Source: an uncultured Eubacteriales bacterium (GTDB taxonomy: Bacteria > Bacillota > Clostridia > Christensenellales > CAG-138). Taken from it: a stretch of 64,000 nt of DNA. Under the pieces are notes generated by a model, which saw nothing but the letters and a program-made list of their open reading frames with translations, was not told the DNA's origin and ran no database searches. Of this stretch, positions 16,639 to 25,814 are shown one piece after another. The stretch's first letter is position 1. Each line of letters opens with the position of its first letter. Location of the stretch: assembly GCA_902761365.1 (NCBI GenBank), contig CACWJZ010000001.1, positions 86,088 through 150,087 of the forward strand, given 5' to 3'. Both the position numbers and the translations under genes were made by a program.

Positions 16639-17178
16639 ATGGCCCTGTACGCCTGGGCGTTTGATACCCATAAAGGGAAAGGCCATTGGTTGAGGCTCCT
16701 GCTTCCGCTGGTCTTCCTGTCCATATCGGAATGGGAGCTGACCTATACGCGCTTATGGCTCTATCCGGCTGCCCTTCTTATGCCCGTGCTCTTTCTTTGG
16801 AGAAAGCCCCAAATGGTAGCTTGGACGGAGGTGTTGACTGCCGCATTCTTCGGCGGGCTGCTGTGTTGGAAGATAGGAGACTTCTGGCCGCTGTTTCCCG
16901 CGCTCACAATGCTACGCGTGGCGCTGATGCTCGTTACCGTATGTCTCCTGTGCCGCAATCGGGAGGATCGACTTCTTGCCTGTACGTTAAGCGGTCTGTT
17001 CTGTGAACTTTTCTTCTGTCTCAGCGAATATATGTTCTTTTCCTTTTGCGTGATCCGCTTGGGCTCGCGGGAAGCGTTGAGCCTTGGCACAACTGTCATC
17101 TGCACCGGCTTGCTTCTTGAACAGGTCCGCCTGTGCTTTTCTGCAAGGCAAAATCATACCGTTTCCATAGGAAATTGA
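16639..17178 (+). CDS. Small multi-pass membrane protein, unknown function
   Basis: About 179 aa from ATG 16639, or 189 aa from a TTG at 16609. The TTG start falls inside the preceding terminator and is unlikely. Five or six hydrophobic stretches are separated by short basic loops such as FLWRKPQ and CRNREDR, as in small integral membrane proteins. No conserved catalytic motif is visible. No clear RBS was found for either start. It lies alone between the purine operon terminator and the tRNA promoter. Confidence 0.65.
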   Translation: MALYAWAFDTHKGKGHWLRLLLPLVFLSISEWELTYTRLWLYPAALLMPVLFLWRKPQMVAWTEVLTAAFFGGLLCWKIGDFWPLFPALTMLRVALMLVTVCLLCRNREDRLLACTLSGLFCELFFCLSEYMFFSFCVIRLGSREALSLGTTVICTGLLLEQVRLCFSARQNHTVSIGN

Positions 17179-17197
17179 CGGAATCGAAAAAAAATAC

Positions 17198-17225
17198 TTG
17201 CATTTTTCGCTCCGATGTGTATAAT
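17198..17225 (+). promoter_or_regulatory. Promoter of the tRNA genes
   Basis: TTGCAT (17198-17203), 16-bp spacer, TATAAT (17220-17225), 13 bp before the tRNA-Val start. Confidence 0.65.
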
Positions 17226-17238
17226 TAAATCCTGTCAA

Positions 17239-17312
17239 GGGGTTATAGCTCAGCTGGTTAGAGCGCCACGTTGACATCGTGGAGGTCATTGGTTCGATTC
17301 CAATTAACTGCG
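17239..17312 (+). tRNA. tRNA-Val (GAC), 3' acceptor strand atypical
   Basis: The D-arm GCTC..GAGC, anticodon arm CCACG-TTGACAT-CGTGG (anticodon GAC) and T-arm ATTGG-TTCGATT-CCAAT all fold well. The acceptor 5' strand GGGGTTA should pair with TAACCCC. The sequence reads TAACTGCG, leaving a G-G mismatch at 2-71 and a weak pair at 3-70, and no CCA is encoded. The last bases look replaced or mutated, so this may be a pseudo-tRNA or carry a sequence error. Confidence 0.75.
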
Positions 17313-17410
17313 ACGGGAAGATTGAGGCTCATCACAGCTAGACCACCTGCCGAGAGGCGGGTGTTATCACTCAGACGGACGGCATCTCGGGATTTCCCTG
17401 ACACAACTGT

Positions 17411-17484
17411 TGCGGAATTGTGTAATGGCAGCACCTACGACTCTGACTCGTATTGTCTAGGTTCGAATCCTAGTTCCGCAGCCA
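17411..17484 (+). tRNA. tRNA-Gln (CTG)
   Basis: The acceptor TGCGGAA pairs with TTCCGCA. The anticodon loop CTCTGAC sits in the stem TACGA/TCGTA (anticodon CTG), and the T-arm is CTAGG-TTCGAAT-CCTAG. Discriminator G and an encoded CCA complete it. A terminator begins on the last base. Confidence 0.93.
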
Positions 17485-17521
17485 ACAAAAATGAGACACA
17501 TCCATGTGTCTCATTTTTGTT
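17484..17521 (+). terminator. Terminator after tRNA-Gln
   Basis: AACAAAAATGAGACACAT / ATGTGTCTCATTTTTGTT, a perfect 18-bp stem with a 2-nt gap. Same AACAAA style as the hairpins at 5.54 and 29.14 kb that adjoin the other repeat elements. Confidence 0.85.
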
Positions 17522-17536
17522 ACTCGAAACGGATTA

Positions 17537-17620
17537 GGATTCGAAGGGCACAGAAGTGAATGAAGCCCCAGTGGGGCTTCAGAGCTGTGCCCCGACCAAG
17601 CGGCAGCGCGAATCGAATCC
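17537..17620 (+). repeat. Structured repeat element, copy C
   Basis: Three nested stems: GGATTCGA/TCGAATCC (17537-17544, 17613-17620), GGGCACAG/CTGTGCCC (17546-17553, 17585-17592) and TGAAGCCCC/GGGGCTTCA (17561-17569, 17573-17581, loop AGT). The motif AAGTGAAT precedes the hairpin and GAG follows it. The right border continues CAGATCCGCAGCCA to 17634. With the preceding TCGAATCC this closely resembles the 3' end of the adjacent tRNA-Gln. It starts 15 bp after the tRNA terminator. Confidence 0.8.
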
Positions 17621-17751
17621 CAGATCCGCAGCCACTTTTTACAACTGTAAACAACATTTTGCATTTTATCCGCATATTGATAATTCTTTTGTGACGTTTT
17701 GGACGAATCTCCTATGTATGCTGATGCCATACGAGGAAGGGAGAGAACAAA

Positions 17752-19365
17752 ATGAAACGTCTGATCATTCTGTTACTATGCGCTTTGCTGCTTACCGGCT
17801 GCCTGCCCACACCGGAGGTGGAGATCATCCCCAACAAGGGCGAGCAGAAAACGTGGCAGGTGGAAGCCCAGCCCTATGTGCCGGAGCAACCGACGGAGAC
17901 GGCCATGCCCGAGAAATCCCTAACAGCTACCGAAACGACCGCAGAGCCTGAGGCGCATTTCAGCCCCCTGTATGAGGTGCTGTGCGCCTGTCCCACCTGG
18001 AGCACGGAGAACAACGACTATGGCTTTCGCATCACCGCTCAGGACTGTCCCATCCTCCTGCCGGAGCTGACCGCTGTGCCCGTGGTGGAGGCGGCGCAAC
18101 GCTCCTTCACCCAGAAGGACATCGATGCGGTGGCCGCGGCCATGTTCCCGGCGGACACGGTGTGGTACCCGGAGGTGCTCTGGACCAAGGAGGAGCTGGC
18201 GGACATGATGCAGCGGACCATGGAGGAGGCAGCTCTGGGCGACCCCAACGCCAAGGAAAACGGCCACAACGCCAAATACTTTGAGGACAAGCTGGCCATG
18301 TACAAACAGCGATACGACGAAGCACCCTTTGCGGACGAGATCGTCCCCACCACGCTTGAAATCAACGACTGTCAGGACGATATTCGGTTAAATTCACCCG
18401 AGAAAAAATACCCCGGTGTGAAGGTGGAGGCGCGGGTCAACGGGGAGCATTGGACCCTCTCCGGCCGCACGTCCGTGAATGACCCGCTGACCACCTATCT
18501 GGAGGCCAGGCGCGGCGATCTCTGGACCGATCTGCAGCAGCCCCTGGATGCGCCTTATGGAGTGCAGATGACCCGGGAGGAGGCTATATACAAGGCAAAC
18601 GCGTTCGTGCAGACCGTCACCGGCTCAAATGAGTACAGCGTCTGCTATTGTGCGCCGTTGATGGCTCATCCGAATTTTGAGAATGAGGATGGAGAGATTC
18701 TTGCCGCCAGCTTGCCTGATCGGTATTCCCAGTGGGGTCTGGTACTCATGCGTACCTTCAACGGCTGTCCCTCCGCCTTCGCCAGCGAGGAGGTGGGCGG
18801 CAGCATGGATTCTACCGTCAGTCAGCCCGTCCAATACGAGCGCATGGAGCTCCACATAGACGATCAGGGCGTCAGCTACTTCCGCTGGAACACGCCCATG
18901 GAGGTGACCGGCGTGGTCAGCTCCAACGCCCGGCTCATTTCTTTCGACGAGGCGGCCCAGCGCGCCATGTCCCAGATCGCCGCCCGGTGGAAGTATACCG
19001 TGGAGAACGATCGAAAGAATGGAAAGGAGCTGACCGTCTATATCAACCGGGTCACCTTCGGCCTCTGGCGCATCGCCAAGAAGAACGGCGGGTTCTATTA
19101 TGTACCGGTATATCATTTCTTCAGCGACGGCAGCAACGTAGATTGGAAGGAGTACGTGGACGACAATCCTCGCAGCGGAAGCGCCGACATATTGGGTATC
19201 AGCCGCAGCTCCACCTATCGGGAACGGTTTTTGAAATGCCTCGAAAAGGAGGAGAACTACTATATGCTGCAGGCCTTCTGCCGGGTCTTCGGCGGAGAAT
19301 ACTGGGGCGGCGTCACGGTGAACGCCCTGGACGGCACCATCATCGACAAGGACAAGGGGTATTGA
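17752..19365 (+). CDS. DUF6034-like lipoprotein (first of tandem pair)
   Basis: The 537-aa product has a lipoprotein signal: MKRLIILLLCALLLTGC, with lipobox LTGC and Cys at residue 17. It is thus probably exported and anchored outside the membrane. The mature start PTPEVEIIPNKG resembles DUF6034 proteins of gut Clostridia. An acidic Thr/Pro/Glu-rich stretch follows, then a long globular region. No catalytic motif recognised. RBS AAGGGAGAG precedes the ATG. The next gene is a diverged paralog 3 bp downstream. Family assignment is from memory of the N-terminal pattern and is moderate. Confidence 0.75.
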   Translation: MKRLIILLLCALLLTGCLPTPEVEIIPNKGEQKTWQVEAQPYVPEQPTETAMPEKSLTATETTAEPEAHFSPLYEVLCACPTWSTENNDYGFRITAQDCPILLPELTAVPVVEAAQRSFTQKDIDAVAAAMFPADTVWYPEVLWTKEELADMMQRTMEEAALGDPNAKENGHNAKYFEDKLAMYKQRYDEAPFADEIVPTTLEINDCQDDIRLNSPEKKYPGVKVEARVNGEHWTLSGRTSVNDPLTTYLEARRGDLWTDLQQPLDAPYGVQMTREEAIYKANAFVQTVTGSNEYSVCYCAPLMAHPNFENEDGEILAASLPDRYSQWGLVLMRTFNGCPSAFASEEVGGSMDSTVSQPVQYERMELHIDDQGVSYFRWNTPMEVTGVVSSNARLISFDEAAQRAMSQIAARWKYTVENDRKNGKELTVYINRVTFGLWRIAKKNGGFYYVPVYHFFSDGSNVDWKEYVDDNPRSGSADILGISRSSTYRERFLKCLEKEENYYMLQAFCRVFGGEYWGGVTVNALDGTIIDKDKGY

Positions 19366-19368
19366 GGT

Positions 19369-20901
19369 ATGAAGAGATCGTTGGTAATCATCGTAACGCT
19401 GCTGCTGTTGCTGACCGCCTGCCAGCCCACGCCGGAGGTGGACGCCGTGCGGCAAAAGAACCAGGGGGATATGATCGACATGGCGAAGACTGCGCCGGTT
19501 GGGGTATTCGAAACTAAAGAGGCCGTCCATGTGCAGGTGGAGACCCAGGCTCCCGACTTTCGGGCCCTCTACGATATCCCGGAGCATCTGACGCGAGAGC
19601 TGACGGGAGCGGAGGGGCGGCTGGTGGTCCACATCGACGCGGACGTGAAGGTGCCTACGAAGGCCATGCCCATCGTGCGGGTGCATCCCGTGGATTTCTC
19701 CCAGGAGTTCGTTTCTCAGCTGTGGGACAAGCTCATCGGCGATACGGAGATGTACATCGAATCCAATGAGCGGACGAAGGAGGTCATCGAGAAGCAGATG
19801 GAGTACTATCTCTCCATCGCCGACGGTGAATATGACAACGGCATGGAGACGCCGGAGGAGGCCCTGGAGGAGCTGAAACGGCTCCAGGAGGAGTATCTGA
19901 CCGCCCCCGAGGGCAAGCCGCCGGAACGAGCCGATGGGACCCTGCAGCAGCTGGAGGTCACTTCGGAGCAGGGAGCCCATTGGGCCAGCTATACGGGCCT
20001 GGAGGCCTATGACCCCAAGACTTACAAAAGCTTCAGGGTCCGCAACAACTGCGACAACGACACGCTTATCCAGGGGAAAGGGGAGGGGCTGCCCGTGACC
20101 CGGGGTGCGGGCCTGTACTACAATTCCTCCGGCAATACGCCCCATCCCTATGATCCCCGGGAGCGGTATCCCCGCATCTGGGTAAACCGGGACGATCCCC
20201 TGCCGGAAGGCGTGGATAATTTTTTGAAAACCACGCCTGGGGAGGCGTGGGAAAGAGCGGAGAGCATATTGAAGGAGATGGGCCTATCCGACAGCTTCCA
20301 GGTGGCCGCAGTGCGTTTGATGCCCGATGTGGATTGGGAGGTGAGCTCTCTTGGGCGGACCATAACGAAGGGGATAAAGGGCTACGCCTATCAGACCCAT
20401 TTCTCCCGCATGGTCCGCGGCGTGCCCTGCAACAGCACCCAGCGATTCAGCATCTATCTCTTTTCATTCAAAGACCTGACGGCCCCCTCCTGGCAGCCGG
20501 AGCAAATGGAGCTGTGGTTCGATGACGGCCCGGACTACTCCTTCTCCTGGGCCTCGCCTCAAGCAACGGACGAAGTGCTGGTAGAGGACAGCACCCTGCT
20601 GCCCTTCGACTCGATCCTTGACATCGTGGAAAAGCGACTGCCGCTGCTGCTGGACGACTACGCCCGAGACAAACGGCTGGGGGAGGAGGGGCTATCGGTA
20701 GACATCAACCGGGTGGCCCTGGGCCTCTGGCGCATCCGGGAAAAGGATTCGGTGGAGACGGGGCTGCTGGTGCCCGCCTGGTGCTTTTATCTGGACATGG
20801 ACATCCACACGGAGGACTACGACGGCGGGCGGCGGCCGGAGGACCTGCTCATTATCAACGCCGTGGACGGCACGCTGATCGATCCCTGGAACGGGTATTG
20901 A
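19369..20901 (+). CDS. DUF6034-like lipoprotein (second of tandem pair)
   Basis: A 510-aa paralog of the preceding gene, with signal peptide MKRSLVIIVTLLLLLTAC (Cys 18) and a matching mature start QPTPEVDAVRQKNQG. The shared late segment is INRVALGLWRI here and INRVTFGLWRI in the first copy, and both end with DGTxID close to a C-terminal G-Y. The order and spacing suggest duplication within one operon. Function unknown; probably a surface-exposed pair. A terminator follows at 20915. Confidence 0.75.
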   Translation: MKRSLVIIVTLLLLLTACQPTPEVDAVRQKNQGDMIDMAKTAPVGVFETKEAVHVQVETQAPDFRALYDIPEHLTRELTGAEGRLVVHIDADVKVPTKAMPIVRVHPVDFSQEFVSQLWDKLIGDTEMYIESNERTKEVIEKQMEYYLSIADGEYDNGMETPEEALEELKRLQEEYLTAPEGKPPERADGTLQQLEVTSEQGAHWASYTGLEAYDPKTYKSFRVRNNCDNDTLIQGKGEGLPVTRGAGLYYNSSGNTPHPYDPRERYPRIWVNRDDPLPEGVDNFLKTTPGEAWERAESILKEMGLSDSFQVAAVRLMPDVDWEVSSLGRTITKGIKGYAYQTHFSRMVRGVPCNSTQRFSIYLFSFKDLTAPSWQPEQMELWFDDGPDYSFSWASPQATDEVLVEDSTLLPFDSILDIVEKRLPLLLDDYARDKRLGEEGLSVDINRVALGLWRIREKDSVETGLLVPAWCFYLDMDIHTEDYDGGRRPEDLLIINAVDGTLIDPWNGY

Positions 20902-20914
20902 AACAAACCGACAC

Positions 20915-20949
20915 AAGGAACAGCTGTATGGCTGTTCCTTTTCTTTTTT
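20915..20949 (+). terminator. Terminator after the lipoprotein pair
   Basis: AAGGAACAGC / GCTGTTCCTT stem with loop TGTATG, followed by TTCTTTTTT. Confidence 0.85.
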
Positions 20950-20992
20950 CAAAAGATATATGCGCTTTTCTCTTCCCAGCCACCACATCTTG

Positions 20993-21001
20993 TGGTATAC
21001 T
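20993..21001 (+). promoter_or_regulatory. Extended -10 promoter of the hut operon
   Basis: TGGTATACT about 31 bp before the hutU start. No clear -35. RBS GGGGAGG (21013-21019) follows. Like the ade and hydA promoters it relies on TG-N-TATAxT. Confidence 0.5.
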
Positions 21002-21032
21002 ACTAAAAAAATGGGGAGGTTGTTGACTGATA

Positions 21033-23022
21033 ATGAGTGTGAACGAAATGATCCAGGACGCCATGACCATTCAGCTGGACTACGAGCTGCCAGAATATCC
21101 TGCCTTTGTAGAGGGCATTCGCCGGGCGCCTCGCCGTGAATCCCATATGACCGAGGCCGACAAAGCCCTGGCCATCAAGAACGCCCTGCGCTATATCCAT
21201 CCCGATCACCATGAACAGATGGCCAAGGAGTTTGCCCAGGAGCTGGAGACCCGGGGCCGCATCTACGGCTATCGGTTCCGTCCCGCCGGGAAGCTTTATG
21301 GCAAGCCCATCGATGAATACAAGGGCAGCTGCATTGAAGGCCGGGCCATCCAGGTCATGATCGACAACAACCTGGACTTCGATGTGGCCCTCTATCCCTA
21401 CGAGCTCACCACCTACGGCGAGACCGGCCAGGTCTGCCAGAACTGGATGCAGTATCGGCTCATCAAGAAGTACCTAGAGGCCCTGACCGATGAGCAGACG
21501 TTGGTGGTCATGTCCGGTCACCCCCTGGGCCTGTTCCATTCCCATAAGCTGGCTCCCCGGGTCGTCATCACCAACGGCCTCATGGTGGGCACCTTCGACG
21601 ACCAGGAGCATTTCAACCGGGCGGCGGCCCTGGGCGTGGCCAACTACGGCCAGATGACCGCCGGCGGCTGGATGTATATCGGGCCGCAGGGCATCGTCCA
21701 CGGCACCTTCAACACCCTGCTGAACGCGGGCCGGCTGAAGCTGGGCATCCCCAAGGACAAGGACCTTTCCGGGCGGCTGTTCGTCTCTGCAGGCCTCGGC
21801 GGCATGAGCGGCGCCCAGGGCAAGGCGGCCATGATCGCCGGCGCCGCCGCTATCATCGCGGAGGTGGACGATTCCCGCATCAATACCCGCTATACCCAGG
21901 GCTGGGTGAGCCATCGGACCGCCAGTCTGGAGGAGGCCACCCAGATCGCTCTCGACCATCAGGAGGCGGGCGAGCCCTGCGCCGTGGCCTACAACGGCAA
22001 CATCGTGGACCTTCTCGAGTACCTGTACGAGAAGGGCGTCCATGTGGACCTGATGAGCGACCAGACCTCCTGCCACGTGCCCTACGACGGCGGATACTGC
22101 CCCCAGGGCCTGACCTTCGCTCAGCGCACTGAGATGCTGGACAAGGACCCCGAAGGCTTCCGCAAGCTGGTGGACAAGACCCTGCATCATCATTACGAGA
22201 TGATCTGCAAGTTCCACGAGAAGGGCACCTACTTCTTCGACTACGGCAACAGCTTCCTGAAGGCCGTCTACGATTCCGGCGTGAAGAGCGTCTGCCTCCT
22301 ACGTGGAGGATATCCTGGGGCCCCAGCTCTTCGACTTCGGCTACGGTCCCTTCCGCTGGTGCTGCCTCTCCCGGAACCCCGAGGATCTGGACAAGACCGA
22401 CGCGGCCGCCGCGGAGTACATCCGCACCCATAACCGCCGATACCAGGATTACGACAACTACGTCTGGGTCCGGGACGCCAAGAAGAACAAGCTTGTGGTG
22501 GGCACCCAGTGCCGCATCCTCTATCAGGACGCCATGGGCCGCATGAACATCGCGCTGAAGTTCAATGAGATGGTCCGCAACGGGGAGATAGGTCCCGTGA
22601 TCCTGGGCCGCGACCACCACGACACCGGCGGCACCGACGCCCCCTTCCGCGAGACCTCCAACATCAAGGACGGCTCCAACATTATGGCCGATATGGCCAC
22701 CCAGTGCTACGCGGGCAACGCGGCCCGGGGCATGAGCTATATCGCCCTGCATAACGGCGGCGGCACCGGCATCGGCCGGGCCATCAACGGGGGCTTCGGC
22801 ATGGTGCTGGACGGCTCCGAGCGGGTTGACACCATCCTGCGCATGGCCATGCCCTGGGACACCATGGTGGGCGTGGCCCGTCGCAGTTGGGCCCGGAACG
22901 AGAACGCCATGGCCACCGCAGCCGAATACAATCAGAAGTTCAGGGAAACGGATCATATCACCTTGCCGTATGTGGCAGAGGATCAAGTCGTAGAGGCCGC
23001 TTTGCGAGCCGTGGAGGCGTAA
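21033..23022 (+). pseudogene. hutU: Urocanate hydratase, interrupted by an internal deletion and frameshift
   Basis: Would convert urocanate to imidazolonepropionate in histidine breakdown. The N-terminal part (21033 to about 22298) is clearly a long-form urocanase: TGQVCQNWMQYRLIKKY, NYGQMTAGGWMYIGPQGI with the NAD-binding region, and DQTSCHVPYDGGYCPQGLT. Just after VYDSGVKSVC (about 22298) the family's dozen or so residues before SYVEDILGPQLFDFGYGPF are missing. Reading resumes in another frame, which continues to 23022 with RDHHDTGGTDAPFRETS and NGGGTGIGRAINGG. As sequenced it gives two frames, 21033-22433 and 22303-23022. Real deletion and assembly collapse cannot be told apart here. Confidence 0.85.
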
Positions 23023-23023
23023 C

Positions 23024-23917
23024 ATGCTGAACACCATCATGGAATGCGTACCCAATTTCAGCGAGGGCCGGGATCTATCTAAAGTGGAAAAGATCGTGGA
23101 CGCCTTTCGGGGCAAGGAAGGGGTCAAGCTCCTGGACTACTCCAGCGACAAGGACCACAACCGAACCGTGGTGACGGTCATCGGCGAGATCGACCCTCTG
23201 GGCGACGCAGTCATCGAAGCCATCGGTATCGCGGCTCAGCTCATCGATTTGACCCACCATCAGGGGGAGCACCCCCGCATGGGGGCCGCTGATGTGGTCC
23301 CGTTCATCCCCCTCAAAAACTGTACCGTGCAGGAGGCGGACGCCCTGGCCAAGCGGGTGGGGAAGGAGGTAGCCGACCGGTTCCATATCCCCAGTTTCCT
23401 GTATGAAAAGTCCGCCACCGCGCCCCATCGGGAGAATCTGGCCGCCATCCGCAAAGGACAGTTCGAGGGCATGTTCGAAAAGATGAAGCTGCCCGAGTGG
23501 AAGCCCGATTTCGGTCCCGATGCACCCCATCCCACGGCGGGCGTGTTCGCTGTTGGCGCCAGGATGCCCCTGGTGGCCTTCAACGTGAACCTGGATACAC
23601 CCAACCTGCAGATCGCCAAGGACATCGCCGCCCGGGTCCGTCACAGCAGCGGCGGCTATGCCTTCATCAAGGCTCTGGGCGTCATGTTGGAGGAGCGGCA
23701 CATCGCTCAGGTGTCCATGAACCTGACGGACTACACCCATACCGCTGTCTATCGGGCTTACGAAGCCGTGAAGATGGAGGCGCGGCGCTACGGCGTCAAC
23801 GTGATGGGGACTGAGATCATCGGCATGGTGCCCATGGCCGCCCTCATCGATTGCGCCGAATACTACCTGCAGGTGGAGAATTTTTCCCTGAAGCAGGTGC
23901 TGGAAAACAACTTCTGA
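23024..23917 (+). CDS. ftcD: Glutamate formimidoyltransferase
   Basis: Transfers the formimino group of formiminoglutamate (or possibly formiminoglycine in purine fermenters) to tetrahydrofolate. The 297-aa protein starts MLNTIMECVPNFSEGRD, the family hallmark. It carries THHQGEHPRMGAADVVPFIP near residue 80 and GVMLEERHIAQVSMNLTDY in the C-terminal half. It is a monofunctional form, with the cyclodeaminase encoded separately by the next gene. Starts 1 bp after the hutU stop, so it is translationally coupled to a broken gene. Confidence 0.95.
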   Translation: MLNTIMECVPNFSEGRDLSKVEKIVDAFRGKEGVKLLDYSSDKDHNRTVVTVIGEIDPLGDAVIEAIGIAAQLIDLTHHQGEHPRMGAADVVPFIPLKNCTVQEADALAKRVGKEVADRFHIPSFLYEKSATAPHRENLAAIRKGQFEGMFEKMKLPEWKPDFGPDAPHPTAGVFAVGARMPLVAFNVNLDTPNLQIAKDIAARVRHSSGGYAFIKALGVMLEERHIAQVSMNLTDYTHTAVYRAYEAVKMEARRYGVNVMGTEIIGMVPMAALIDCAEYYLQVENFSLKQVLENNF

Positions 23918-23926
23918 GGTATCGCT

Positions 23927-24553
23927 ATGGAAATGCAGGATATGAACGTGCGGGAGCTGATTGAGCTCACCGCTTCCAATGCTCCGGCGCCCGGCGGCGG
24001 AGCCATTGCCGCCCTATCCGGCGCCTTTGGAGCTGCCTTGGCCGCCATGGTGGGAAGCCTGACCCTGGGCAAGAAGGGCTATGAAGACGCCCAGGAGGAG
24101 ATGGCAGAGATGACCGACAAGGGCAAAAACCTGGCGAAAAAGCTTCTTGCCGCCATGGACAAGGATGCCAATTCCTTCAACGGCTATATGGCTGCCCTCG
24201 GCATGCCCAAGGGGACGGAGGAGGAGAAGACGATCCGCCGGGCCGCCATGCAGGATGCCTTGAAGAGCGCCTCATTGGTGCCGTTGAACACAGCAAAAAC
24301 GGCGGCGGAGGTGTTTCCTCTGGCGGAAGCTGCGGTGAAAAGCGGCAACAGGAATGCCGTCACTGACGGACTGGTCGCGGCCATGATGGCCCGCACGGCC
24401 GTCCTGGGTGCCCTGCTGAACGTGAAGATCAACTTGGGATCTATCAAGGACGAAGCCTTTGTGCAGGAACTGCAGGCAGCATGCGGCGCCTTGCAGGAAG
24501 AAGCTATCGCCGCGGAGCAGCGTATCCTGGACCTGGTGCCCGAGCTGAAATAA
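23927..24553 (+). CDS. fchA: Formimidoyltetrahydrofolate cyclodeaminase
   Basis: Releases ammonia from 5-formimino-THF to give 5,10-methenyl-THF. The 208-aa helical protein has the family N-terminus LIELTASNAPAPGGGAIAAL followed by SGAFGAALAAMVGSLTLGKKG. Length fits the free-standing FchA class. It sits 9 bp after ftcD with an RBS-like GAGGT; the product can go on to formyl-THF and to fhs downstream. Confidence 0.94.
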   Translation: MEMQDMNVRELIELTASNAPAPGGGAIAALSGAFGAALAAMVGSLTLGKKGYEDAQEEMAEMTDKGKNLAKKLLAAMDKDANSFNGYMAALGMPKGTEEEKTIRRAAMQDALKSASLVPLNTAKTAAEVFPLAEAAVKSGNRNAVTDGLVAAMMARTAVLGALLNVKINLGSIKDEAFVQELQAACGALQEEAIAAEQRILDLVPELK

Positions 24554-24562
24554 GGAGTTGCC

Positions 24563-25783
24563 ATGCCTGTCACGGTCATTGAAAACATAGGCCTGTTGGC
24601 CACGCCTGTGGGCCGCACCGCCCGTTCCAGCAAGGAGCAGAGAGATATTCAACTGCGGCAAAATGCCTGGCTTGCCTTTGAAAACGGCGTCATCACGGCC
24701 ATAGGCGAGGGCAGAACTCCAGCGGCAGATGCACATATAGACGCTTGCGGTAAGTTGGTCACCCCCGGACTCGTCGACCCCCATACCCACCTCGTCTTCG
24801 GCGGATGGCGACAGCATGAGTTGGCTATGAAGCTGAAGGGCGTTACATATTTGGAAATCCTTGCAGCGGGTGGTGGCATCCTGTCCACCGTAAATAAGAC
24901 CAGAGCTGCATCGATGGAGGAGCTAGCGGACAAGGCGGAGAAAGAGCTGGAAAAGATGCTCCGCCTGGGCGTCACCACCTGCGAATGCAAATCCGGCTAC
25001 GGGCTCGCCACAGAGGAAGAAATGAAGATGCTCCATGCCGTTCAGCTCCTTCGTGAAAGGCAACCCGTGGAGCTGGTAAGCACCTTTATGGCGGCCCACG
25101 CTTTGCCGGTGGAGTATTCAGCCGATCGAGAGGGGTATATCCGGCTCATCATTGACGAGATGCTGCCGCGAGTAGCAGAAGAACATCTGGCTGAATTTTG
25201 CGACGTGTTCTGCGAAACGGGGGTGTTCACCCCTGATGAATGCAGGCGCATCCTTCTGGCCGCTCAGCAACTGGGTCTTGCCGCCAAATGCCACAGCGAC
25301 GAGATCGACCCCATCGGCGGCACTGAGATGGCTGGGAGCATCGGCGCTGTGTCCTGCGAGCATCTGATCCGCTGCCAGCAGAGCGGCATCGAAGCCATGA
25401 AGAGCGGTGGCACCGTGGCCTGTCTGCTGCCCGCTACCTCCTTCTATCTGGGCGCTACCTTCGCCCCGGCCCGACAGATGATCGATGCTGGCGTGCCCGT
25501 GGCCTTCGGCAGCGACTTCAATCCCGGGTCCTGCCCCTGCAGAAACCTGCCTCTCGCCATGAACATCGGCTGCTATCGCTATCGTATGACCCCGGAGGAA
25601 TGTTTGACGGCGGTCACCCTGAACGCAGCGGCGGCCATCCACCGAGCGGATCGGCTGGGAACCCTGGAGGTTGGAAAGCAGGCGGACATCCTCATCTGGG
25701 ACGCGCCGGACCTGGAGTATGTTTTCTATCGCTTCGGCGATTCGCTGGCGGACACCGTCATCAAAAACGGTGCCGTCGTTTAA
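24563..25783 (+). CDS. hutI: Imidazolonepropionase
   Basis: Hydrolyses imidazolonepropionate to formiminoglutamate, the step between HutU and FtcD. The 406-aa amidohydrolase shows [18 protein letters not shown] as metal site and substrate loop, [17 protein letters not shown], and the late [17 protein letters not shown] precedes the ATG. Gene order hutU-ftcD-fchA-hutI-fhs forms one unit; no hutH is in the window, so histidine ammonia-lyase must lie elsewhere if the pathway works. Confidence 0.95.
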   Translation: MPVTVIENIGLLATPVGRTARSSKEQRDIQLRQNAWLAFENGVITAIGEGRTPAADAHIDACGKLVTPGLVDPHTHLVFGGWRQHELAMKLKGVTYLEILAAGGGILSTVNKTRAASMEELADKAEKELEKMLRLGVTTCECKSGYGLATEEEMKMLHAVQLLRERQPVELVSTFMAAHALPVEYSADREGYIRLIIDEMLPRVAEEHLAEFCDVFCETGVFTPDECRRILLAAQQLGLAAKCHSDEIDPIGGTEMAGSIGAVSCEHLIRCQQSGIEAMKSGGTVACLLPATSFYLGATFAPARQMIDAGVPVAFGSDFNPGSCPCRNLPLAMNIGCYRYRMTPEECLTAVTLNAAAAIHRADRLGTLEVGKQADILIWDAPDLEYVFYRFGDSLADTVIKNGAVV

Positions 25784-25814
25784 ACGCAAAACTGATCCCA
25801 TGGAGGGGAAAACT

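Noticed and set aside
18625..20145. 506-codon open frame on the minus strand
   Set aside because: Antisense shadow of the two lipoproteins; no RBS, no domain.
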